Source: Triplophysa rosa
Lineage: Eukaryota; Chordata; Actinopteri; Cypriniformes; Nemacheilidae
NCBI RefSeq assembly: GCF_024868665.1
Contig: NC_079912.1
Span: 17,307,673-17,371,672, forward strand
Reading direction: 5' to 3'
Length of the DNA stretch: 64,000 nucleotides
Shown here: piece after piece, positions 50,797 to 63,426 of the stretch
How positions within the stretch are numbered: the stretch's first letter is position 1
Layout of the letters: every line of letters starts with the position of its first letter
Translations under genes and position numbers: made by a program
The notes under the pieces: generated by a model
What the model was told of the DNA's origin: nothing
The model's input: only the letters and a program-made list of their open reading frames with translations
Databases searched by the model: none

Positions 50797-50920
50797 AAGT
50801 ACACCAAAGACGATATTTTGAGAAATGTCGTAGCGGTTTAGTTCTATATAATGGTGGTCAATAATGTTTGGTTACCAACATTCTTCAAAATATCTTCTTG
50901 TGATCCAAACCTGAGAATTT
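50797..50920. repeat. Angel-like internal fragment
   Basis: GACGATATTTTGAGAAATGT ... AACATTCTTCAAAATATCTT arms without either terminus. Confidence 0.5.
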
Positions 50921-51529
50921 AGTGTTATTTCACTGGAAACATTTGTGAATTTTCCTTTTTGCACTGTAGTCCAAAAACAGATCTGTGTCACATGTAAAGT
51001 TAAAAATAGCATGTACAGATTTATGGCTGCTTGTAACTTGTATTTTTTTGTAATTATGTGATCTTACAGCTCCACATGAGAGGCAGTGATGGCAAACCCA
51101 ATTCTGACCAGTCATGAGTGAATTACTGCTCCATGGTTCATTTAAATTAATTAAACCCTGAAAGGGAATCCATCACCATGGTTTCTGTTGTCAAAGGAAC
51201 ATCACATCACATAATGTCTACAATCGTGAATGTAAAATGATGGTTAAGCATAATCAGATTGAGATGAATTGTTTGGCCTTTCTCTTCAATATTTCCTGTG
51301 CGTCTCTTCGGAGCGAGATGTAACCTTGTTAAGTTGGCAAGGCGCATCAGGCTAAGTGATGGCGTATTGATCAATTGGATTTAAAAATTTTTACTTCCTC
51401 TGGAGGCTTTTTTCACTCAAATTCACGCTTGAATTCAGCCCGTGGTTGAGTGGCTGCGGTGTATTAGGAGCTAGACCATATATGTGACATGTCATTTACA
51501 AGACACAGATCAACAAACATGACTGAGCT

Positions 51530-51600
51530 TTTAGGGAATAGTTCACCCAAAAATGGAAAATCGGTCATCGTGTTGTATTGTGTTTCAAGCCTTCTTTTGA
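51530..51600. repeat. Angel-like left-end fragment
   Basis: TTAGGGAATAGTTCACCCAA followed by AAATGGAAAATCGGTCATCG; right arm missing. Confidence 0.5.
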
Positions 51601-53640
51601 ACACAAACATAAACAACTGTATGCATACAATGAACACTCTGGCAACCCTAAAAAAATGTTCAACAGTTCAGATCTGTTAGATATACTGCTGCGGAAAAAA
51701 AGAAAAGACTATTCCACACTTTTTTTTTGAATCAGCATTTCTAGATGTATTGTGGCCATTCCAGTCAATTTTAACAAAATTCAGAACCTCAGAACAGTCA
51801 CCCAGCAGCAATGTGAAAGACTGACATGCAGCATGACAAGACATGAAAACTGTGATATAAATAATAAGGTTATCACATAAAAAGAATTGTTGAATTTTTC
51901 CTAAATTCATGTACAAATATTACTGTTGTATTGCTTAAAAGTGAACATGAACTTGTCTTTTTTGCAGTATTTGAGGTCTGCAAATACAGAGCATCTTTTC
52001 TGTTATTTTGACCTGTTTCGTTTTCATTTTCTGCAAATAATAAGAAATAGGCTACTGTTGCTACTGTTAGTAGTTGAAACAAAAATTGAAACAAAAATGA
52101 TCATTTTACCTAAACACACAATAAATTCAGAAAAACTGAGAATATTTGTGATAATTGTTTTGTGGTATATTTTGAGTTAAACAACATTTCAAAGTGTGAT
52201 AGAAGCGCCGTGTGAAAATTCTTCTACTGTTTTCCAAGGATGAAATATGATGAACTTGACATTTTGTATTTTTAAGTGAGCTATTCCTTTAAGACAAAAT
52301 GTAAACTCACTGAACAATGTTAGCTACTTTGTTCGTCCTGTTTCAGAAATGGAAGGCCTTGTTTCCACCACTCAGCTGGAATGAATTATACATGTAAAGT
52401 TTGTTATGTGAATTTATTATTGATGTTGATGGAATAGCTTAATGAAGACACAACATCTCCAAGAAAAGGAAATGACATCATCCTTTGGGGCAAGAATTTT
52501 GGAGTTCTTATAAGATGTAAAAATATGAAGGCCGTCAAACATCATACTATTTTGCATCATGAAAAGGAAACTAGAGGGTGTGTTATTCTCACATGCCTGC
52601 AGCAAATCAAATAGTGCAAGTGTAGAAAATGTGATTTGAGACTCACAAGCGAGTGTGCATGTATTTGCACGAACTCACACTGCACCATTCTCACTCCAAT
52701 CAGTGTCTCACGTACCCCACTCCCCCAGCCCCACCTCCACCTCTCATTGGATGACCTACTGAAGTTGCCATGGAGATTTGTGTACCAGGGCAAGCGTGTG
52801 AAATGAAGGGGGCAGATTTTGAATGGCCAAACCCCTATAATATCATTTCATACGCACACATAAACACACACATAAACTTCCAATCACGCAATACTGGTTG
52901 TTATTCCAAATTTCTTCTCTTCTTCTATTGGAATTTCCTCTGGATGATGAACGGAAATTGAACGGAAAGAGAGGAAACAGAGAACCTAAGAGATATTAAA
53001 GGTCTATGCTTTTTCTGTAGCAGGTTATGCGTCAACTAAAAGCAGTTAAACAGGAAAAACAGGGAGTGCATTTCATGCAGGCACTTAAAGTACGAGACAA
53101 AAGTTCAGTCTTGGATAGCAGGCGAACACTTGGGAAGTTTTAAGCAACGGCTTTCAGTATCCCCTAGAGATGAAGGAAAAGTGTTTCTGTAAGGAACAAA
53201 ACAGAACGGAGCAAGTGAAACCACTGGTGGAGTTTTAAAGCTGAAGTGTGCCATTTTGATGATGTTATAATGCATTCTTGATTCCAAGCTTAATATGCAG
53301 AGACAACTAGAAGAAACCCATTCTTTCGTTGGATTTCCAGTATGCGACATTCTCTATCAATACATTGCTCTGATTGTCAACCAAGAGAATGATTTTGGGT
53401 TGTGACTTTGTCCGACCAAAGTGAGACAATTAAAACAATATGGTAAAACAATTATTTTATTGTTTGTATATAATCTGTCTTTTCTAGCGCTGCTTCAGTG
53501 GAAATGGGGCCACGCTGGACGCGGATTCCTGGCAGAGAAAAAGGGGTATAAGAAAAAATCCAATGAGATTTGTCTCTTATCTTGAAAGTGTTGTATTTTC
53601 CACCCTGTGTATTTTGTGAGTGAGAAAAAAAGGGAAAGGG

Positions 53641-53685
53641 AAACACACACAAACACACACACACACACACACATACACACACATG
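53641..53685 (+). repeat. (AC)n microsatellite
   Basis: About 45 bases of mostly AC dinucleotides with A and T interruptions. Confidence 0.85.
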
Positions 53686-54819
53686 AGTGGGGTCTATTTA
53701 GGAGAGGCTCCGCTTGGGTGGAATTATTGAATTTGATTACAGAAAACAGAGAGAATATACACAAGAGTGCATTTATACAAACAAGTGAAAGAGAGCGAGA
53801 GAAAGAGCCCTCTATTTCATGACTGACTAGAGGATTGTCTCGACTAACCCCCAAATGTCAAACGGCAGTATGAAATGATAAACGCCGCGTTTGTGATCTA
53901 CATTTGTGGGCTGTTGTATAAGAACATGCGTATATGCTAAAAGTTAAATAATTCAGACACAGACAACGTGTCAACACAAGACAGAATGAATGGAAACAAA
54001 TAAAGAAAACATTTAATGTGTGTTTAATAAACTGTAACTTTCGTGATCAATAAAGGTTGAAACGTTCAATCGTTTTTGTAGCCAAGCTTTTACATTATAC
54101 GTGCTTGTACAAAAATCCTCCTTCAAATATACATACCATGAGAAATTTTAAATGATGCTGGACTTCTTTATATCACGTATTGCCCAAGGTATTGCATCTT
54201 TCTCCTGTCTGCCCGTCTCCCGTCAGAAAACATGGTTAGTGAATTGCCACACTAATGATTCTGTCTCCTGTGCTGGTGTTGGACGAGATTCTGAGCTTAT
54301 TAAACAGGCCTTCTGAGCCCCTGCGGGAGTCAATCCACAGCTAGGACCCTAGAGTTTACCATCCTGCTCCCAGGTGTGATGAGAGGCTAATGAGCATATG
54401 AGCTCAGGGCTCAGAGGGTTAAACCGCCCCCTTCTATCAACAACATGCTAACTATCTTATTAGATAGATAGACTGACAGACAGATTTTGTTTACCTCTCA
54501 CTTCCATCATTTCCTCTCTCTCTCTCATTCACAGAATCGCGTCTTTAAAAACTAGGTCACCCAACCATTAGTCACTCATACTTCGCTCTCCTTATGCATA
54601 CAGCAGTAATGTGAATTTCTCTGGTGCCCTAAACACATTTAACAGGCTAATGCCAGATGACCCAATTACAACACAGTTAACCAGTTTTCTCCTGTTTGGG
54701 GGTGATATCAGAGGGTTACGGTGTTACATAAGAAGTCACACTGCAGCAAGAGCTGTTCAGGAGTAAATGTTGTTCACTGCACCATTACTGTGGGACTGCA
54801 CCAAATCCCCCTTACAGAG

Positions 54820-54842
54820 GCACGCACGCACGCACGCACACG
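54820..54842 (+). repeat. (GCAC)n short tandem repeat
   Basis: Consecutive CGCA tetranucleotides. Confidence 0.7.
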
Positions 54843-55231
54843 TCTCCATCCACATGTCGTTAATGAACAAGCACTAAATCGAGCACAGCTCTTATCTGTA
54901 TTCCCTCCACACACTCATTTCTTTTACACCCACATCAGAAACAGATGTATGACAATGGAAGCCCACAATTCTCCTCCAAAGTAAACACCCCCCTTTGTCA
55001 CCCGGATTCAGATGCAGCCTCACGCTGTTCGTCTTCCTCATGGGAGGATTAAATCCCAGTCCGGCTGGCTGCAAAAAGGCAACCGCGATGCTCTTTGCAT
55101 CCTAGCAATTAAAACAGCTAACATCTGATCCCAGCAAAGCTGCCCCACATGGCCCACTCAGTGTGTGTGTGTGTAAAATGATGCAAACGTACTAGGATAG
55201 ACGTCCACTTGCTGGACACAGAGAGTGTGAT

Positions 55232-55237
55232 TTTATT
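55232..55237 (-). promoter_or_regulatory. Candidate poly(A) signal of amer2
   Basis: TTTATT on the plus strand is AATAAA on the minus strand, about 1.2 kb after the amer2 stop. Another lies at 55486-55491. Which is used cannot be decided here. Confidence 0.35.
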
Positions 55238-56408
55238 CATTAAATAAAGAACAATTCAAAGAAAGGGAGCAATTCATATTACTTCCTGAAGAGAAAATGA
55301 CAACTTACAAATAAAATAGACACGTTTTTTTTTATAAAAACAGTAGAAAATATGTTACTGACAAGTTAGCGGATCAACCCCAGTGGCTGGCTCAAAAAAA
55401 TTTCTATGTAGAAGTCCAGTCCAAATCTGAGCCAAATAGTGGAAGACAGTTAATTCATGATATATGTGGGCTTCTTCCTATCTCCTTTATTTGTAGAGCG
55501 GTGAGCAGGCAATAAAACAGACCTGTGCGTAGAGTGATGTCATGCTACATTCAAAAACATAATCCAGCTCATGTATGTTCAGTTTGTGAGAGTAGTAGCC
55601 TACAAATAACTGGGATTCTCATTCTCCATTTTTTTCTATAAGTTGTACTTACCAAAAGACAAAACAAGCAGTGCACACATATCCACAGTGAGGTCACAGT
55701 CCTTATACTATATAAAAAGAGTAAGAAATGTGAAGGTTCAGTAAAAAGAAACGTCCTCATACCAATAGGAAGTCAAGTTGTATGATTATGATACAAAAAA
55801 AGTGTCTTAAACAAAAGGCCGTGTTCCCTGATCCAGTTTGAGTGTGCAAGTCCATGCAGCTTTTGTTTAGGTGTGTCAGAAGTGCTCGGTTTGGCTTCAT
55901 CTTGCGCAGTTCTCCAAATTCCTTGTATGTTGTAAAATCTGGGAGAGATGAAGATTGCAGCTGCATTTTACACAGTGCTAAGGGCTTATGGGACGAACGA
56001 GCCAGAATTTCCCACAGTTGCTTATTTGAATGGAAGGGAACCTTGTAAGGAACTTCTCCAAGTAAGCTTTTTAAAAATGTTAAACATTCTTAGGATCAGC
56101 ATTCTCACCATAAGCCCTTTTTTTCGAAGGCTGGTAAGCAATGTAAAAAACATCAAACTTAGATTACTAAGAATGTCATGTGTTACATATCATAGGGCAT
56201 TCTACAAAGGTGTCCTCTAGCAATATGTGTAACATGTGACACATCTCAAAAAGTAGTTTAAAAGAAAGTTATTATCAGTAAAAACGTAGTTCAACTGGGT
56301 GAAATCAAAGTGAAAGTTGATTGCTTCATATCAAAAACATTTGTTTAGGCCTAAAGCTCTAGGTGAAAGATTTATTTGTCAGAAACATCTGATGGCTCTC
56401 CAAGCTGT

Positions 56409-58364
56409 CTACTTCTTGCTTTGTGTGCTGGTGGTGTTCTTGTTGCCAGAGCGACGGACAGGAACCTTAGAGACGGGGATTCGAGTGCGTGGTGGGGCAT
56501 CAGTCTTTTTAGAGGGGGTGTTTGAAGTGGAAGACAGCGCTCCTTGGCTTGAAGAGTGGGACGGTGGAGGTTGTCTCACGCTAATGGGGATCTTGGAATC
56601 TCGAGGTAGGCTTGTGCTGCCTTTCATGGACCGGAAGGAGGAAGTAGAGGAAGGTGAGCATTTCTGGGAGGCCAAGTTCGTCTTTAGATCCCCTGTGGAT
56701 TTTGTCGGTGAGTCGGTGACATCATCATCAGACCCGGCGGCACTGGGGCTGTCAGGATCGTAGAGGTCATAGAGTGCATCTCCAGAGCAGCTGTCCCTCA
56801 TAAGGCCATCCCGACGAAGGAAGCTGCTATCCTCATCTTCCGGTCCAGGTGTTGAAGAGTCCCAGTAGCCTTCATCACTGGGTGGGGCATCCTGGAGTTC
56901 TTTTTCGACAGGTGGAGGGGAAGGACGTGTGGGCAATGGTTTTCCTATCTTAATACAACCACTCACAGGGATCTTACTGAGGCCAAGCGCCTTCACTGGT
57001 GGCTGCCTCTTCTCCGGCCGCACTGGCACATGATGCAGGACAGGCTCTGCACGACGTGGGGCTGGGGAGTCTTCACCTTTCTTGGGCAACATGTGCCATA
57101 GCCCCTGCATGTCTGCGTCATCGACACCCTCAGGACTAGCCATCTCTTCTCCTCCACCCATGTAGGCAACAACCCCACTGCCCTGTGGCTTTTTAGGGGG
57201 TGCACGTGCTCTTTGGTGGGCTGGCATGTAGCAAGAAATTTGTATGGGTGTGATGCTACTGACCTGAGGAGGGAGTGGAGGCTTGGCGGGGGAGCATCTT
57301 TCAGAGTTTGTCCCAGCTCCACTTATCCTGTGACCCACAAAGCCCCCACTGCTGCTACCTGTTCCACTGCTCGTGGCACTTCCCCCATTCCCAGAATCCT
57401 CTTCTGGGTCAGCGATGATGTCACCACAGCCCGTTAAAGAATCGAAACTTTTCAGAGAAGTGACATCAGTGAACATGGAGCATAACCGGTCGACAGATTG
57501 TTCTGACGGTGGGTCAGCAGTACTGTGTTCCATTGGAGGGGTCAAAGCGCAGGTTGGAATAGATGAAAGGTGCGTCGAATCGCTGTGTTTGTCATGCTGG
57601 AGCAACCCTGCCTGGACCCGTAGTGGAGAAGGAGCCGGAGACTCCTCTGGAAGTTGTTCTGAAAGAGAAAGACTACACTTGCCACAGTCCACTTCATTAG
57701 TACCCTGTAATTCCTCCACGGACGTTCCCCGCCATTTCCCGGAATCCCCTGGGAGACTACTCTCCTCAAACACTTGCGGTAGGGGCTCGAGAGTGAGAGT
57801 CATGTCCTTCTCTGTTTTCATGTTGTCGGAGCACGAAAGTATTGGCTCTTCCTCCTTTACCTCCTTGGCCACCTCCTGCACCTCACCAGAGAAATCTTGA
57901 GCCTGCGGCTTCCGGCGCCAACGCATGCTGCTGAAGAGTCCCTTCAGCCCACGTCCACGCCGTCCTACCGTGGCAGTCCCATCTCCTGCACGGCTGCTGC
58001 TACGCCGCAGTAGAGAGAAGAAGCTGAAAGACTTGGTGATGGAGCTGCGGAGGGGGGCGGTGGACGCACCATCTGGTGTTCCGGCGTGGAGCTGGTCACT
58101 GCTGGCAGATTCCTCTTTCCTGTGGCCGTCAAGCTCCGAGGGAGTGTCCGTTATTAAGCCATCATGGGTTTTGCTCCTAACAAGCTCCAGCGGCTTCCCA
58201 GCGGCTTTACCGGTCCCCTCTCCTTTGTTCCTGACTGAGAAGATGCTCGGCATGCTGCTGCCGGACTTACGCTTACCGAACAGCTTGAAGGCAGCTTTGT
58301 TAAGCTTTCCCGGTGGCTGGGGGTCACACAGAGGTGGTTCACTGCATTCGGTTTGTACATCCAT
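56409..58364 (-). CDS. amer2: APC membrane recruitment protein 2 (AMER2/FAM123A)
   Basis: Single open frame of 651 residues, as in the intronless AMER family. Start is the first ATG after an in-frame TAA at about 58436 and has a good context (GCAGACATGG). Seen: basic N-terminal blocks GKLNKAAFKLFGKRKSGSSM (19-38) and RGLKGLFSSMRWRRK (138-152), the PIP2-binding clusters of AMER proteins; FTDVTSLKSFDSLTGCGDII (298-317), VVAYMGGGEEMASPEGVDD (398-416) and SDEGYWDSSTPGPEDEDSS (496-514), the conserved APC-interacting blocks; DALYDLYDPD (529-538). C-terminal SKIPVS (463), SKIPIS (590) and TRIPVS (627) fit SxIP EB1-binding motifs. Known: AMER2 recruits APC and EB1 to the plasma membrane and damps Wnt/beta-catenin signalling. 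Closest to AMER2, not AMER1 (no long acidic run) or AMER3. Confidence 0.94.
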   Translation of the reverse strand: MDVQTECSEPPLCDPQPPGKLNKAAFKLFGKRKSGSSMPSIFSVRNKGEGTGKAAGKPLELVRSKTHDGLITDTPSELDGHRKEESASSDQLHAGTPDGASTAPLRSSITKSFSFFSLLRRSSSRAGDGTATVGRRGRGLKGLFSSMRWRRKPQAQDFSGEVQEVAKEVKEEEPILSCSDNMKTEKDMTLTLEPLPQVFEESSLPGDSGKWRGTSVEELQGTNEVDCGKCSLSLSEQLPEESPAPSPLRVQAGLLQHDKHSDSTHLSSIPTCALTPPMEHSTADPPSEQSVDRLCSMFTDVTSLKSFDSLTGCGDIIADPEEDSGNGGSATSSGTGSSSGGFVGHRISGAGTNSERCSPAKPPLPPQVSSITPIQISCYMPAHQRARAPPKKPQGSGVVAYMGGGEEMASPEGVDDADMQGLWHMLPKKGEDSPAPRRAEPVLHHVPVRPEKRQPPVKALGLSKIPVSGCIKIGKPLPTRPSPPPVEKELQDAPPSDEGYWDSSTPGPEDEDSSFLRRDGLMRDSCSGDALYDLYDPDSPSAAGSDDDVTDSPTKSTGDLKTNLASQKCSPSSTSSFRSMKGSTSLPRDSKIPISVRQPPPSHSSSQGALSSTSNTPSKKTDAPPRTRIPVSKVPVRRSGNKNTTSTQSKK

Positions 58365-58650
58365 GTCTGCAGCTACGTCTTCTAGTGCCCTTCTAAAGCT
58401 ATGTTGTTCTTTCTCGGTTCTTGCCCCTTTATTTTACCCTGTCTGTAGCCGCTTCTTGCTCTCTACTTCTGTTGCTGCCTTCGCTTGTTGGTGTTCTCTC
58501 GCTCTCACTCTCTCACTGACAGTCTCTATGGTAACTAGGAGGGTTAAGCAGCTTTCGTCAGCGCTGGAGGCAAGCCAATGCTTTTCTCTCCGCCCTCTCA
58601 GCTCGCCCCCTCCATACACACATACACACCCTCATCCCCCACGCTGCAAA
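58365..58650 (-). promoter_or_regulatory. amer2: 5' UTR and probable promoter region of amer2
   Basis: Minus-strand sequence upstream of the ATG is rich in GAGAGAG/GAGCGAGAG tracts. No convincing splice acceptor precedes the ATG, so transcription may start within a few hundred bases. No TATA box identified. Confidence 0.35.
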
Positions 58651-59174
58651 CATCACATATCCCTCTGTTGTTTCTACCTCAATTATTCTCTCTTGCCGTA
58701 GTGAATAGGAATGTGATATGCATCTATGTGCGGGCTTCAAAGAATAGGTGTATTGCGCCGTGTCATTGTCATCGCCATCGTGTCTATGTCTATGTGTGTG
58801 TGTGTAACAGATAAAGAGGCTATGTCTGGAAGTTTTTGCGTCATTTGCTTATCTTTTGACTCTGTAATAGATCACCAATGTTGCAATGGCATTTTAGATT
58901 TGTTTAGAAATGCATTAGGGAAAAAACAACCCCAAAAAACACAGTGAAAATGAAAATAAGCCAATGAAAATCCCCTTCAGATAAGACGAAAACATGGACT
59001 TGAATCATTGCTGTAGTGTTCAGATTTAGGATTTAGGCAAAAGCTGCTGACTGGAGAAATTACAAGTATGAAGGCATAATGCGGATTTAGCGAAACATTT
59101 TACTCTTGAAATGCTTCAAAAATGGCTGATGAAATTTAAATGAGATTAGATTAACTCACGCTGGTGGTCCTCAC

Positions 59175-59288
59175 CTGTTCCGGGCCGTCTGGAGTGCTTG
59201 ATCATGTTCAATGGACCCCTCAAAAACTCGCAGTCCATCTGCCTCCAGCATATGGGCTCAGGGGGACTCCTGTTACCACACTCCTCAA
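59175..59288 (-). CDS. Unassigned internal exon (candidate)
   Basis: Minus strand: a T-run ending TTTTAACAG (acceptor), 114 nt, then AACAG|GTGAGG (donor). One frame is open throughout (phase 1-1): EECGNRSPPEPICWRQMDCE then FLRGPLNMIKHSRRPGT. I do not recognise it. It lies 0.8 kb upstream of amer2 in the same orientation and may be a 5' UTR exon, an N-terminal variant exon, or part of another gene. Confidence 0.4.
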
Positions 59289-59774
59289 CTGTTAAAAAAA
59301 AAAAGCTATTAGTTTAACTATACTCCAATTGTGTGAAATTGTAGCTAAACAACTGAAAGCCTTTTCTTTTTATAGTGGTTTAACATACACTTTAACATTT
59401 GGTGAAAAACCTTGTGTGCTTTGAATGACAAAACACTTTGATGTGGTAGAGATGGACAGGGGTACCAACGCCGTTTTGAGCAATAAATTCCAATGACTGT
59501 TTAAGTTCTTACAGAATAAATATTTATATGCAAATATATTAAAATCCTTTCATAGAAATTGCACTCCCAAAGAGCAAATATTTGCAGATATTAGTATATT
59601 TGACAACTAAGTAGGTACAAACATTATATAGATTCACTGTATGACCTGGAAAGGATTGCATTCATTTCTACCCTGAAATTTTCATCACTGTGATAATGAG
59701 AACGCTAAATAGAATGCAAACAATTGTAATGGGTTGAATGGTATCTACCATTTTACTGCTTGTTTCGTCTATCT

Positions 59775-59966
59775 TTCACCCTGATAACAAATTTGGGTTC
59801 CCAGAACGTTCCCAAAACATTCGTTTTTTTGTTCCCACAACGTTCTTCTTTAGGTTTATCTTTGATTACCCAGAAAAGTATTAAAATGATAGACTAATGT
59901 TAGTTTTTGGTTCCTAGAACAAACTAACGTTAAGGGAACATTCTTTGTATGATGGGCACACTTTTT
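59775..59966. repeat. Diverged foldback repeat with GGTTCCCAGAACGTTCCC
   Basis: GGGTTCCCAGAACGTTCCC at one end and AACGTTAAGGGAACATTC at the other. Teleost repeat family related to 11597-11875. Borders approximate. Confidence 0.4.
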
Positions 59967-61138
59967 TTAATAAGAACCCATAAAAACAGCCTGAAGAAAT
60001 CTCCAGTACTGTAGATTTGCCCATCTGGCTCCTCATTTCAATTTGGACATACCGGTCTCCTCTTCCACCTCAGTGACATGAACCAATGTCTACATTTACA
60101 CAATGAGCAGGGGGCTTCGCCCTGAGCATACAATGTGTGCATGTGTGTGTGTATGAAGGTAACCATTTCAACAAGGTCGAGTCTTCCTGGTCTCCGAATC
60201 ATCTTTGGTTTCAGGTCTGCTGTGCTGTTCCAAAACTCCTCACTTGTGTTTGCCACTACTGTCAGCAGCCTCTGGGGGACACTGGACGGAATGTGTCACG
60301 GCGCCTAATGTTTCTTCGGGTCATTTTGGGTCTGCACACATTTTTTCCACTATCTGGGCCATGGGGGGCTTTCTTTGCTCGAGGGTACGGGAAGCAAAAT
60401 TAAGCAGAACCATATGAGGAAAGTTGGAGACCAACAGAAAGAAACAGAAAGAGAAAAAAACAGAGAAAACTTAATAAAGTTCTTCACTGTGAACTCAATT
60501 GCGAGTCTGCAGTTGTGTTTTTTAGGCTCCACCTCGGTGGATAAACACAGTGCTCACATCATTTTCCCCTAGTGTGACATTCCTGTTGCTGCCAAGGGCA
60601 GAACTCTCCTGAGAAGCAAACTGGGGCACTTCGAATAGGATAGGGCTGTACTGTTTGTGAATAAGGGCGTGTTGTCTATGGTTGTACAATGCTGCTTTCT
60701 CCCCATTATCTTCAAACTGAAAGAGCACAGGTGCGTGCAAACTCTTCAGATCTCGTAAGGCTCTTATCGTGGTGTTTGTCAATGGCAGACTACATCAGAG
60801 ACACCAATAAAAGACAAATATTCTCATGAACCGAGGCATGCAGTCACTAAAATAGAGTACAAAGAGAGCTCTCAAACTGTTCAATATTCCCACACGGATG
60901 TTTAATGTCTTGTCATACATTATCAGAAAGCTAAATGGGGCTAGGTTTATGTGTTTAGGGGTCTCGGAAGCATTGCCCAATTTACCCAATAAAATTTCTC
61001 CAGTGTAACGTAGTTTATTCCAAAATATAGTTATTACAGTTATTTCAATACTGTAATGTAATAATAAATTAATATGGGGTTTCTATCAAATCTATTAATC
61101 TCCATAAATCATGGAATAGCTGTGCCATTTTAATATCT

Positions 61139-61163
61139 TGTGTGTGTGTGTGTGTGTGTGTAT
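61139..61163 (+). repeat. (TG)n microsatellite
   Basis: Twelve or so uninterrupted GT units followed by ATAGACC. Confidence 0.85.
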
Positions 61164-62096
61164 AGACCTATTTACTCCCCAGCCATAATTTCATATTCTT
61201 GTAATGAGCGGTGAGAAGCTTTGTGTCGTATTAATTCAGACTGTGGATATATTTTCTTGCACGTGACACTGTAAAAACAGCCCGGGCTTACAGAGGCCAC
61301 AGCTTTAAGACCATCGTTCATTACCGATTAGGACGAGATTTAAGTTTTAAAAATAAGTCATTAAAAGTAATCGAATTACAAATATCCTTTATAAATAAGA
61401 AAACAATCATTATTGTCAGGTCCAAAATGACTTAACTCTCAAACCATAACAAATAATGGATTTAAAAACATCCTTTAAACTGTAAAAGAATCTGCTGGTA
61501 ACAGTAGCATACAGGCGGAAACTGTTATTACTCTGGTAAATTTATGCAAAGGTAAATTTATGTAAATGATCTTACTCACTGTGTTATAATCATCATTTGA
61601 GGGGGATAATTTCCAGTTTTCCGTATTATGTCATGTGTGAAATGGAAACCCTGAAATATAGAGCAGAAAAACCTCCACACACATCAAAAAACATTCAGCC
61701 TTTGTTACTTGGTGCGTTAAGTTGCTTATTGTAAGTATTACTCAAATCAGATTATCACTTAGATCTGAGACAGAAGACCAGAGAATAGACACATTTCACA
61801 CTTAAACCCTTTTCACACTCAACACGGTTGGTAGATTTTCATATAGTACAGCAGGCAGTCGCCTGGGGCCATATTCACAGGGATTAGTGTTAATTCCCAT
61901 TTCTTCTGGTGATCCTCTTCCAGCCAGTAATACAAGTCTCAGGGGTCTGCGACCCGATAATTACTCTTTAAGACATGCTTACAAACACAAGAGGGCGGAT
62001 GGGTGAATATTTAAATCTGTCAGCCTGATAAGAGACAGGAGCTGTGAAAAAACATTGCTAGTTTTTCCAAAGAAAGAACAACCTCTAACGGACCAC

Positions 62097-62174
62097 CAAA
62101 TATCTTCTTTTGTGTTTTGCAGAAAAAAGACACGATGACAGAATTTTCATTTTTGGGTGAACTATCCCTTTAAG
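62097..62174. repeat. Angel-like right half
   Basis: AAATATCTTCTTTTGTGTTT then GATGACAGAATTTTCATTTT and GGGTGAACTATCCCTTTAA. The left half is absent, so it cannot fold back. Confidence 0.65.
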
Positions 62175-63426
62175 AGCATGCTTTAATCTTAAACATTTCC
62201 CCCAGAGGAGTATCTGATTCTCTTTCTACTTCATAAACCTAAAAGATAAAGAACAATGGATTTTAAAGCAAGACACTTCTGAAATGATATATGTCCCTCT
62301 ACGGGTATTCATCTGTAACACTCAATAGTAGTTTCCCATCATCGTTGAAATACATTTTGTGCAAACCACTTTGGAAGATGTAAACAACGCTGGTCCAAAA
62401 GCACTTCCGGTTTCAGTTTTTTAACACTACACAAAAACGTTTGAACAAAATATAACCAACAGAACATTTAAAACCAAATGAAAATGTTCAATGAATACCT
62501 TCAAGATTTAAATATGTGGGATTAAAAAAGAAAAGGGAAGTGCCTCTGGACCAGTGTTTACATCTTGAAAAGGGGTCTATAGTGTGAGCACAATGGAGCC
62601 ATGATTTTGCTTGAGGTCATTTGTCTAGTCAGTCTCTGCCAAACCTATTTAAATGCCAAACAGAGCCCCCCTAGACATATAGCAAGTTGACACAAGACAA
62701 AAGTAAAATCATTATTATAAAACCCATAATTCAATTAAGGGGCCCTTTGTTCTATACGTGCAGTTGGTCATTTTGTATGTGACATTGACAGATTGCTGTA
62801 GATTGTCTTTTAGATTGAAGCCTTAATGATTCATTGTTAGCTCATATAATCACCTACAAGGAAATATGACCCCTGACCTGCTGTATGACATCACATTAAC
62901 CTCTTGAGTTCCTAACTAACCCTTCTAATCGATGAGACCGCACATGGAGCACATTTGTGTTGGCAAGCGCTACAGTCATCCTTCATTTTGAAGATCATCC
63001 ATCTTCATATAGCCCACACCACACTCCCCAAATAACAGTAAGTGAGAAAGTTTGTATAAGATAGCCCTATATATGTCACAAAGACTCACAAGTGGTTTTC
63101 CTCTTGGTTTAATTGTTCTTTTTAGTGCTATTAACATCTTTAAAAAACTTAGCAAAGAAAAACAACAAAAAAGAAGCTGTTCTAAATGTAGATGACATAT
63201 ATAACATTTCAATAGACGGATATAACAATGAATTTACATGAAAGGATCCATCTCTCAATTTCTTTTCCTCTTTAGATATCGTATATGTAGAGCTCACGCA
63301 AGTGCAGTCCCATCATAGAGTAATCACGCACACGCTAGCAACTAACTTCACCTTTCTTCAACCGAATATACAAATCGTAATTTTTTCCCAGTCCTCCGAG
63401 ATTCTTTGTTTTCCAAAGTTTTGTCC

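Larger units (their letters stand above)
49430..55230. other. Intergenic stretch between phldb2 and amer2
   Basis: About 5.8 kb, AT-rich. Contains Angel-like fragments (about 50797-50920, 51530-51600, 52240-52295), a CA microsatellite and other simple repeats. No splice-supported exon or RNA gene was seen. Confidence 0.5.
59300..63426. other. Stretch between the orphan exon and the right-edge gene
   Basis: About 4.1 kb, AT-rich. Contains a (TG)n run, a foldback repeat and an Angel-like right half. Part is probably 3' UTR of the right-edge gene. No other exon is supported. Confidence 0.45.

Noticed and set aside
53452..53854. Minus-strand frames rich in Cys-Val repeats
   Set aside because: Translation of the CA microsatellite.
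56317..56763. 148-codon plus-strand frame
   Set aside because: Mostly opposite the amer2 C-terminus; no recognisable motif.
57373..58701. Long plus-strand open frames (175 and 258 codons) opposite amer2
   Set aside because: Antisense shadows of a GC-rich coding exon. The minus-strand frame has strong AMER2 motifs; these have none.
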